Positions 47,401 to 59,400 of a stretch of 64,000 nt of DNA are shown here, piece by piece; position 1 is the first letter of the stretch; every line of letters starts with the position of its first letter. The notes beneath the pieces are model-generated. The model saw nothing but the letters and a program-made list of their open reading frames with translations, was not told where the DNA came from and made no database searches. Made by a program: the position numbers and the translations under genes. Source of the DNA: Amia ocellicauda (lineage: Eukaryota > Chordata > Actinopteri > Amiiformes > Amiidae); assembly GCF_036373705.1 (NCBI RefSeq), contig NC_089850.1, positions 21,125,256 through 21,189,255 on the forward strand, in the 5' to 3' direction.

Positions 47401-50400
47401 GTCGAAGGTGATAAGTTTGCCTCTGATCTGTTTGCTTGGAGTCACGCAAAGAGAGAAAAAGGAACTTGGCAACACAAAATGTTCTCATAGTGACATCGCT
47501 CCCATCTGATGTGGAAGCCCCCTTTGGAATGCACTGCCTTCTGAAAAGGATTGCTTGCATTACTCACAACCAGTGTGGATGTAGCCTTACATATAAAATA
47601 CATATTCTTAAATGTTTATGTCTGTTCATTCTATCTTTTAATGCTTAAATGAGAGCACAGTGGTCAGCAAATCTAATAAAAGCATACTTAAAGACAGGAC
47701 AGGAATTTGAAGTTGCACCTAAACTAAATTAAATGCATTCCTAAATAATGAAGTTTGGCATCAGTATATTTCAGTGCAATGCAACTTAATTATGTTATTT
47801 TTTTGTCTTGTAGTCTCTGGTTTTAGTGGTGAATGTTGGTCAATCTACATATTTTAATCAGTATAGGTTTCAAAATGTAATCGCAGATGCCTGCATTAAG
47901 AAATTACAAAAGGTTAATATTGTATTATTATTATTCGGAAAAAACTGCTTCGGTTTTCATTGTTATGCTGTTTAAAAATACCTAACATTATGTTCCATAT
48001 ACATGATATTTTAGCTATGTGTTGGAACTTTATGGCACTGTGATTTAAAAGGATACAGTTTTATATTACAATATGTGTGAGAGAGGTTTTCTTTATTTTA
48101 TAAAATGGTAAAAGTATTTATTTTATGTGTGAAAGTGTTTAAATCTAAAGTTAGGTGAACAAAGGATACATTATAGGTTAAAAAAAGGAAATACAATAAG
48201 TGGCAAAGTTAAGAACAATTGCCTTCCACTATTCCATTAATTGTTATTGGAAAAAAGCTTTTCTATCCATTTAATCAGTCATGACTTTCAAGAATGTCCC
48301 ACTACTATACAATTAGAAATAACGCAAGGATTGAACGTTTAAGTTTAAGTTTTCATTATTAATTCGATGATTTGGTGCTATAGAAGCTAAAAATAAGCTC
48401 AGTTTGTTAGACTTCATGTTTGGAAGAAAAAAATGTCAAGGCTATATTAAACCTGGAATTTTTTATTAATTTGGAGGTGTTATTATTTGTTCTACCAGGC
48501 TCAGACACTAACAGTGTGGCATCAAGCTGACAAGCATCGTGTACCGCGCATTTGCTTTCTTAACAAAATGGACAAGCCTGGAGCCAGGTAAGAAGAAAAG
48601 AAAATCATAAACTCAGTCTTTACTGTTAGTACTTTTTCGTTGTCTGTAGAATTGGGGTAAATTCTGAATTGAGTTGAAATTAAGAGGTCAATTACAATGT
48701 AAGTGTAATCAAGTTTGATAAAGAACTGGAAGTGAGAGAGAGAGATTTTTAATTGGTATTTAATTAGATTTTTCATTCTTACAGGACTATCATTTTCAAT
48801 TCCATTGTATTTATTATTTCTTTCTTGGCAGACGCTCATGCCCATTTTTAGGCTGTGTCAGATTAATTGAATGAAGTTAAGTTCATTCAATTAAGTTTCC
48901 ACAACTGATGTTTTTGTTGTTAATTTTTAACTTATATTATTTAAATCGATACAGATTGGTGAAGCACTTCACCATTGTAATTTGTGCTCTTCAGACAAAA
49001 TGTATTATATTTGTAATTTTCCCAGTGTATTCATATAAAAATAAACATACATTTAGCTGCAAAGCAGCATGGCTCAGCAAGGAAATAAACTAAACAAGGA
49101 AATGTACAAACCTGGCAGAAAGCCTTACCTGAAGTCAGTATAGCAAGATCTGGTTGAACCTGGCATTTGGTTTCAGATAACAGGCTGGAAAAATGCAATA
49201 TGACTCGCAAAGCATGTGACCGCACCGTATCAAAAAATAAAATAGCATTCATCTTAACAGCAGATACAGTTCATATTATGTTAGTGTGTCAATGTGAGGA
49301 TGTTGATATGGGCTAGTTCTGAAGAGAGGTCCAGGCAGAATGAAGAAATGGCAATAGACAACCAGAAAATAAATGATGGTCTGAAAGTGCAGTTTATTTA
49401 CAGTGAAGATATGGTGTGATGAGAGTCCACAAAGTTATAGGTAACATTTACAGTCCAGGAATTCAATTTGGATGTATAAATATAATTTAAATTGGGGGTA
49501 ATGTTTTACGTTGCATAAACCATGGTAAGTTTTGAATCAAGCAAATTCTCATACCTAACAGCACCCGAAACAGTGGTTTATTTTGCCAATAATGGTGGTT
49601 GATCCCTTACATAAATATAAACAAACCAAAATAAAATGTACTTGTCCCAAATTGATTACAAAAGAATCAATGACATTTGGCAGGTGCCTTCATCAAATGT
49701 GATTTTAACCTATATAAAACGTTGTCCAGTAATTAAAGACCTCAGCCAGTTTAATTGACCAGCACATTAATTTCTCACAGATATGACATTTGACATTTGA
49801 CATTAACATTTGACACCATGCACATACTAACACAGTTATCTCAAACTATATCAGTTTTTCTTATTCAGTTGAGAGCATCAAGAAAAAACTGAAGACGAAT
49901 CCCATCCTTTTACAGGTAATACTGTAAACTTCTTCTCAATACTTATTACTGAAGATTTAAAACTAGGACTATCAAATCCAGACCCATCACTTTCTTTTTG
50001 TGTTTTCAGAACTGCTATAGGTTTATAAATAGGTCTTAACAAATCAGGGTATAATATATTAGTTGATATTGTTTCATGGATTGACACAAATCTAACATTC
50101 ATATAAATGCTGTTTCTTCCACCATAATAAATATGTTGATGAGTCTTAATGTGATCTGTTTTCACATCTGTTTCACATAAATAATTTCCACTTTGCTTTA
50201 CAGCTTCCTATTGGAAGTGGTAGAGGTTTCACAGGGTTGGTTGATTTGATTACAAATGAAAGAGTGTTGTGGAATATAAAATCCAGAGTAGATGATGGAA
50301 GAGTGTTTGAGAAGAGACCCCTCACCCCCAAAGATGACCCAGAACTGCTGGAAGAGGCCAAAGAAGCAAGATGTGCCCTTATAGAAAAGGTAATCTGTAT

Positions 50401-53400
50401 AAAAGTTCTAAAGTAAAATTTTAACATACATAATTTCTTAGTTCTTGTCTAAAGCAATCAAACTATTATCAGCCTCTAATATCAATATATTAAATGTACA
50501 TTTGACTATATTATGAGCTGAATGTGATTTGGTTACTACTATTTTCATAAAGGGGACTGTTTTGTTTGTTTGTGTTGCTATACGAGACCCCACTGTGGGA
50601 AGTAACAGAAAAAGGTCCTTTCTTTCTTAGCAGACGTCTTTCTTGTGGCTGAAAAGAACTGTGTGTGTATTTATTGTATTAAGTTGAGGGTAGTGTGTAA
50701 CTTACCGAGCACTAAGTCCTCATGAATACCACAACCTAGAAAATGCACTTAGGTAACAGTATAACATTCAAGGTTTATTTATTGCTACCTGTCAATCAAT
50801 ACCTACAGGTTGCTGATCTGGACGATGAATTTGCAGAGTTAGTGCTGGGGGAGTTCAGTGAGAATTTGGATTCAGTGCCTCCTGGAAAAGTAAGAATTAT
50901 TCCTATTACCATAGTCTGTCTTTAACTGTACTTTAAAACTGTTTAATGTTTGCACACAATCAAATAAAGGACAGTAGGGGCATATTAATTATAATTAATA
51001 ATTAACAGGAGATAAACAGCACCTTTATCAAACAAAGATGAATACGAATGCAGTTTGAGCTTGTATTTGATGTCCCTTCTCAAAGTGTCTGGGTGAACTC
51101 GGAGACATACAGTCACACTACCATTGAACGTAGCTAAGGTAAAAAAGACCAATCCCATGTTCTAAATAGTCTTTTCTGCTATCCAGTAAATGTTGAGACG
51201 TCACATCCTGAAACACAAAATCGCTCTCCTTTGAAGTGTTTACAGTAGCCATGATTATGATGACAGTTGTATTTTTGAGATTTAAGTGACTAAAATAATA
51301 GGATGGAACAGAAATATCACACAGTGTAATCCCACTAAGAAGCCAATCATTTATTGATTTTAAGGCCGACAGTAAATGTTTTATGAATGTCATTTGGAAA
51401 GTAAAATGTTTCACTGGTTACTCAATAACAGACTTTATTACCTGTGTATTCAGCTGCACGCTGCGATCCGCCGGGTTACACTTGCTCGCTTGGCTGTGCC
51501 TGTGCTTTGTGGAAGTTCTTTGAGGAACAAGGGGGTGCAGCCATTACTGGATGCCATTGTTGCGTACCTGCCTGCACCTAATGAGAGTCACCACGACCTG
51601 CTGTGAGTAGGACCTGCTGTGTGTTGATTCTTAAATATCAACACCCTTTTTAAAGTGTACAAGGTACGAGACATTAAAAATGGTAAACTGTACACTGATA
51701 CATCAGTCATTGAAAATAATATATATATATCGTTGTGTGTTTACAAAACATTTTAAAAATGAGGACCCTTTATTTTGGATATTGTTGCTGCATTTCTCTG
51801 GGCTACACAGACATTAAGTCGTTCTTACACAGATCATTGTTTAGTCTAAAAAAAAGTGTACAATAAATATAACACTAATTGGTCTATACTTCTTTATATA
51901 TCCCTTCCAGGCGCTTATATGAACATGATCTGTGTGCGCTTGCATTTAAAGTTCTCCACAACAAACAGCGTGGGCCTCTTGTGTTTGTCCGTATCTATGC
52001 AGGGACCATGAAGCCCCAGAGTGCTGTCTACAATATCAACCGAGAAAACACGTATGTATATAGCTCTACCTTTAAAAAAAAGTAGGAACCAGCAGATCAC
52101 AATTTCAGGCCATTTCACATCATTAAACCAACATCAATACTGCCTTTTGTCTTCTGAAAAAAAAAAAAGTCGGATTAATTCAGGGTTCCAGATTACCTTT
52201 CCTTCTGTGCTTATGAATTTCTCTAAATCCATCGAGTTGTTCAGCTTGTAAACATAATGTAAGAAGTAATTTTTTTTTAATGTAGTTGTTATTATATTAA
52301 AATTTCAAATTTAATTATGTGTATGCCCCCATACAGTCATCCTGGGTTAAGGGATTATTCTTATGAACAGTGGAATAAGAAGGCTGCAGTCTAGGATTGG
52401 TTGATGCTCCGAGGAGTCAAAGTTTTTAAAAAATCCTCCACTTGGGTTGGAGACTGTCTCCCAACACATTTCCACAGACTGTACAAACATGTTGTTTTTC
52501 ATTGTTCATTCATTGTTGTACAGAGAAACAATAGCATGTAAAAACTGGAAGCTGTTTAAATGACAACTGCCATACTTTAGTGCTTTAATTTCCTTTGCTT
52601 CCCATGTTAAACATGCTAGCCACAATGGGTAAAGATACTTTTATTATGGACTGGTTGGGAATTATGGAGTATGACATTGGAATCTCTACCCTAATAGGCT
52701 AGTAACGACCATGATGAAGTGTAATTTTGTGATGCCTTTAAGCTGCAAATCTCCCAAAATTGGATAAAGTTTACTTTGTAGTTTCTCTGTTTAATCCCCC
52801 CAGGGAGAGGATCAGCCGCCTCTTGCTTCCTTTCGCAGACCAGCAGATTGAAATTCCATCCCTAACCGCAGGAAATATTGCTCTCGCAGTTGGCCTGAAG
52901 CAGGTAAGATATCCCAGCCGTTTATTAATTTGCAGAAGCTTGTGTTTATTTTGCATTGACTATTCTTTTAGAAACTCATCCTGAATGCTCTTATAATTCT
53001 TAAGTTTAAAACATGCTGTCTTAAATGTCCAAAAAAATCTTTCCTAGACTGTCACTGGGGACACCATCGTTTCCTCAAAATCTTCTGCATTGGCTGTGGC
53101 CAGTAGAGCTGCCAAGGAGAAAGGGAAGACTCTAGGGTCAAGCAGAGAGCAGGAGAGCCTGGTCCTGGCCGGAGTGGAGATCCCTGAACCGGTCTTCTTC
53201 TGTACCATTGAGCCCCCTTCAATGTCCAAACAATCTGGTAAATGATTCTTGTTTGCTTTCATGGGTAATATCTGGGGGTCTTCTTAATGTTCAGATAAAG
53301 TAAACAGCACAATGATTCTGCAGCCCTAGGAGGAGTGTGAAACAGGATCCCGACATGTAGCCGGGAATGGAGCCCCTTTTGTGGCAGGGATCTGGGTGGG

Positions 53401-56400
53401 AGCCCGGGGACTCGATCAGGCCAAACAGATTTTTTGCACAGGTCTCCTGCCTGTAAATAAACCCTGTTAACAAAAAAGGTTACATATATACACTCACCTA
53501 AAGGATTATTAGGAACACCTGTTCAATTTCTCATTAATGCAATTATCTAACCAACCAATCACATGGCAGTTGCTTCAATGCATTTAGGGGTGTGGTCCTG
53601 GTCAAGACAATCTCCTGAACTCCAAACTGAATGTCTGAATGGGAAAGAAAGGTGATTTAAGCCATTTTGAGCGTGGCATGGTTGTTGGTGCCAGACGGGC
53701 CGGTCTGAGTATTTCACAATCTGCTCAGTTACTGGGATTTTCACGCACAACCATTTCTAGGGTTTACAAAGAATGGTGTGAAAAGGGAAAAACATCCAGT
53801 ATGCGGCAGTCCTGTGGGCGAAAATGCCTTGTTGATGCTAGAGGTCAGAGGAGAATGGGCCGACTGATTCAAGCTGATAGAACAGCAACTTTGACTGAAA
53901 TAACCACTCGTTACAACCGAGGTATGCAGCAAAGCATTTGTGAAGCCACAACACGTACAACCTTGAGGCGGATGGGCTACAACAGCAGAAGACCCCACCG
54001 GGTACCACTCATCTCCACTACAAATAGGAAAAAGAGGCTACAATTTGCACAAGCTCACCAAAATTGGACAGTTGAAGACTGGAAAAATGTTGCCTGGTCT
54101 GATGAGTCTCGATTTCTGTTGAGACATTCAGATGGTAGAGTCAGAATTTGGCGTAAACAGAATGAGAACTTGGATCCATCATGCCTTGTTACCACTGTGC
54201 AGGCTGGTGGTGGTGGTGTAATGGTGTGGGGGATGTTTTCTTGGCACACTTTAGGCCCCTTAGTGCCAATTGGGCATCGTTTAAATGCCACGGCCTACCT
54301 GAGCATTGTTTCTGACCATGTCCATCCCTTTATGACCACCATGTACCCATCCTCTGATGGCTACTTCCAGCAGGATAATGCACCATGTCACAAAGGTCGA
54401 ATCATTTCAAATTGGTTTCTTGAACATGACAATGAGTTCACTGTACTAAACTGGCCCCCACAGTCACCAGATCTCAACCCAATAGAGCATCTTTGGGATG
54501 TGGTGGAACGGGAGCTTCGTGCCCTGGATGTGCATCCCACGAATCTCCATCAACTGCAAGATGCTATCCTATCAATATGGGCCAACATTTCTAAAGAATG
54601 CTTTCAGCACCTTGTTGAATCAATGCCACGTAGAATTAAGGCAGTTCTGAAGGCAAAAGGGGGTCAAACACAGTATTAGTATGGTGTTCCTAATAATCCT
54701 TTAGGTGAGTGTATATATTAATAATAAACACATCACGGAGCCATGTGTCATGAAGGAACTAAATTAATTATATAATTATATTAATTAGTTTAGGGCTTCG
54801 CTTAGTAATCAGTGTCTTTCTAGTTTTACAGTGTTGATAATCTGAATCATATTATATATTGACAGAAAAGGTTTTTGTGCTCACGAGTCAGGCGGACGTC
54901 CCCGGGGTGTAGCAAAAGGAAGTGGAGTTCTTTACATTGTTTTGAAGCTGAAGGTTCCACACCATTAGTGACTATTTTCTCATTGAAAGACAGCCTCTAT
55001 TCCCTCTAGTATCGTGAAGTGGATTAATCCGTTATTTAGAAACAACAGCAGCTATAGTTACACTAAGCAGAATAACACAAAACTCAAAAGACTAATTATA
55101 GACAAGAAGAGAACATTTAAAATTCCACCTGGGGGCATGTCAGTTTATTTAATATAAGTTGACTAAAGAACTGGATAGCTTCTGCAGCAATGAAATTGAC
55201 TAGGAGCATCCGAGTCTGTGTGTGAAAATCCGTCACATGTAAACTCATGTTGTTTATAGAAATCTGGTCTATATGTGTAAAGCAAATATTCTTAATTGAT
55301 TGTTGTCATTTTACCTGAATATTTGATTGTGGTCTAACCAAGATAATACAAATTTAAACCTCAATTTTGCCTGTATATATTTTTGACTATCTTACTAATT
55401 TCCAAATTCTTGAAATAAATGGTGGATTTTGATCAAAGTATTCTGTGTTTTGGGTGTGTGGGTAGACTTGGACCATGCCCTGAAGTGTTTGCAGAGGGAA
55501 GACCCCAGTCTGAAAGTCAAGATGGATCCAGACTCAGGACAGGTGATAATACTTTTATTCTTCAAGATATGCATTAGTGTCTCCATGTCCTGTGATACAA
55601 ATCTGCAATGAAATGGGGATTGTTTTTAAAGAGGCTTATTTATGGCTGTGGTTGGTGAAAAGGTTGTCTCAAATTCAACTGAACATTAATTTGCAAAAAT
55701 ATTTGAATTAAGTGCATTTAAGCCATGCACAGGCTGTTAGATATAAGTGATCTCTATACCAGATTTTTAAAAACTTTAAAAACTTTTAAAAACAGAAGGC
55801 TTAACCAACTGATGATGCTTAAATTCAATAGGAAAATGTAATGCACAGGACATTTTCTTTCCTGAATCTCTAAGTGGCACTTAATGTGCATTATATTATT
55901 ATTATTATTATGTTATCTTTGTAATATACATATATATTACAGCTTTGATGTTATGAATTAAGCATTTTATATAACCTGTTTGAGGAATCAGTGCTGTTTC
56001 TTTTATTCTGTTGTTGAGAAATTGTACTCCTACTACTACATTTTAAAAATGTTAAGCTTATTTATTTACATATTCTAACTAATAATATTGAATAAGGGAT
56101 TTATTAGAAGAAAAAAAAATGTCCATACCTGCTGCCACTCAATAAACACACAGCTTAATAGGAAGACTAACTGAGATGATTAAAGGGATCTTGAGATATT
56201 AATCAATAAGTGGTTTAGTTAATTTAATCAAGCAGACTCCAAGGTCACCTTGTGTGGGGAGTAATGAAGTACCGTCTTAGAAAGCAGGTTGCATAAAACG
56301 CAGGACCCTACTGATATGCAAATATCTAAGTTCTAGACAAAATTCAAACAAGATAATTGAGTATGAAATTAGAAAAACAATTAAGGACAAATGGTCTGTG

Positions 56401-59400
56401 TACATTCTATTTCCCAAAAAGCAAGAAAATCTTGCATGAGAAAGTGTTCTAGTCATTATACACTGATTAATGCAAGACTTTGCATGACTTTTATATGAAA
56501 CTTACCACCAAAACAAACTTTTATTTTGTAGATTAATAGGTTCAATTGAAAAATCTTCCCTGTTAAATTTGATCGTACTTTAAACATAGAATATATTTAT
56601 ACATTGTTTTAATTAAGTTTAACTGTTGTTCTGAGTGGTTTTTCTTCTTAAAAAAATTAATAAAAAGCCTCCCAAACATTACCCAAGTTAACATTTAATC
56701 TAATTAAATTACTGATTAGGAGTATTATACCAGATTGTTGGTTTATTTTATAAACAATGTAATTATTATTCTGTGATGGAATACTTTTTCAAAGTAACTC
56801 TCCCAACACTATTTCTCTCTTTTCTAAGACTATACTGTGTGGGATGGGGGAGCTTCACATTGAGATCATTCATGATAGAATAAGAAGAGAATATGGAATT
56901 GAGACTTACCTCGGGCCCTTACAGGTGGCTTACAGAGAAACAATCTTGCAGTCTATTTCTACAACAGGTAATTCATCCTAACATTAACGCACTGAAACAT
57001 GATTGCGTATTTACAATTAATAAGATCATTGACAAAATGTTGCAGTCTTGACTAATATTTTATATATCATAGATTGAACTTCTGCTGAAAAGTTTGAAAA
57101 CTTTTGCTTCATCTTCTTTTTCAGATCTGCATATTTTTCAAATAAAAAAGTATGCATTAGCTTTGATTTACACTCACCTAAAGGATTATTAGGAACACCT
57201 GTTCAATTTCTCATTAATGCAATTATCTAACCAACCAATCACATGGCAGTTGCTTCAATGCATTTAGGGGTGTGGTCCTGGTCAAGACAATCTCCTGAAC
57301 TCCAAACTGAATGTCTGAATGGGAAAGAAAGGTGATTTAAGCAATTTTGAGCGTGGCATGGTTGTTGGTGCCAGACGGGCCGGTCTGAGTATTTCACAAT
57401 CTGCTCAGTTACTGGGATTTTCACGCACAACCATTTCTAGGGTTTACAAAGAATGGTGTGAAAAGGGAAAAACATCCAGTATGCGGCAGTCCTGTGGGCG
57501 AAAATGCCTTGTTGATGCTAGAGGTCAGAGGAGAATGGGCCGACTGATTCAAGCTGATAGAAGAGCAACTTTGACTGAAATAACCACTCGTTACAACCGA
57601 GGTATGCAGCAAAGCATTTGTGAAGCCACAACACGTACAACCTTGAGGCGGATGGGCTACAACAGCAGAAGACCCCACCGGGTACCACTCATCTCCACTA
57701 CAAATAGGAAAAAGAGGCTACAATTTGCACAAGCTCACCAAAATTGGACAGTTGAAGACTGGAAAAATGTTGCCTGGTCTGATGAGTCTCGATTTCTGTT
57801 GAGACATTCAGATGGTAGAGTCAGAATTTGGCGTAAACAGAATGAGAACATGGATCCATCATGCCTTGTTACCACTGTGCAGGCTGGTGGTGGTGGTGTA
57901 ATGGTGTGGGGGATGTTTTCTTGGCACACTTTAGGCCCCTTAGTTCCAATTGGGCATCGTTTAAATGCCACGGCCTACCTGAGCATTGTTTCTGACCATG
58001 TCCATCCCTTTATGACCACCATGTACCCATCCTCTGATGGCTACTTCCAGCAGGATAATGCACCATGTCACAAAGGTCGAATCATTTCAAATTGGTTTCT
58101 TGAACATGACAATGAGTTCACTGTACTAAACTGGCCCCCACAGTCACCAGATCTCAACCCAATAGAGCATCTTTGGGATGTGGTGGAACGGGAGCTTCGT
58201 GCCCTGGATGTGCATCCCACAAATCTCCATCAACTGCAAGATGCTATCCTATCAATATGGGCCAACATTTCTAAAGAATGCTTTCAGCACCTTGTTGAAT
58301 CAATGCCACGTAGAATTAAGGCAGTTCTGAAGGCGAAAGGGGGTCAAACACAGTATTAGTATGGTGTTCCTAATAATCCTTTAGGTGAGTGTATACACAT
58401 GATTAAAGTTTATGGCTGTTAAGTTTTTTTCCTTTACCTGTTAGTCACTAAGACCTATTCTTACAATCACTAGACTGAAATCTACAATCAGTGATTTAAC
58501 TTTTGTTTGCTATTATTGCCCTTTACAGACACTCTTGACAAGAGTATTGGGGAGAAGAGGCACTTGGTAACCATAGAGCTGGGAGTGAGTGCCTTGCCTG
58601 AGAACAGCTCTGCCACGACTTCGGTCATCCGCTACGATGACAGTGTGGAACAGCAGCTCCCTCTGGATGTGAAAGAGGCAATAGAGAATGGGATACAAAG
58701 TTCCTATTTTCAAGGTATTAAAAAGATTGTCAAATTTTATTTAAATGTGTAAATTACAAATATCTAACAAATAACAAGGCTATATAATTAATATTTAGGG
58801 ACTTCCTTTTTAGGACTTGGTTTTGTAACCTGTATTTTAGTCCTCCAGTCCCACAAGGTCAATAATCGAAGAAGTCAAAAGTTAAGTCTACCATGCACAA
58901 CAAATCAGCACCTAGAAGAATTGATGCTGTTCTGAAGGCAAAGGGTGGTCACACCAAATATGGATTTGATGTAGATTTTTCTTCTGTTCACTCACTTTGC
59001 ATTTAGTTCATTGATAAATATACTCTATTAACATGTCTATTTTTGAAAGCATTCTTACTTTACAGCATTTTTTCACACCTGCCTAAAACTTCTGCACAGT
59101 ACTGTGTGTGTATGTATGTATATGAAGAAATGCAAGTGTGCGATCTTTTATTTTGCTCAAATGAATGAAACTGTGTAAAACTTTAATACAAACAACACTG
59201 CACAGAGCAACATAATATATTTTACAAATAATGGAGTGATTAAAAAATACAATGATAAAGTATATTCATATCACTGAATTCTGCTGGCACCTTTGACTGC
59301 ATTTTATCAGTCCTAGAAGAATTTATCCAGCTCCGTCAAATTCCTTGTTTTTTTCTTGTGAATTGCTTTTTTGAGTTTAGGTCTGGAGATTGTGATGGCC

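Noticed and set aside
49861-49874. Acceptor TTATTCAG immediately before TTGAGAGC for GFM2 exon 8
   Set aside because: It puts a TGA in frame. The upstream acceptor ending at 49854 gives [14 protein letters not shown], which matches the family and keeps the frame.
43468-58713. Short minus-strand frames repeated identically in three places
   Set aside because: They recur because they are antisense shadows of the three identical transposons, not a gene family.
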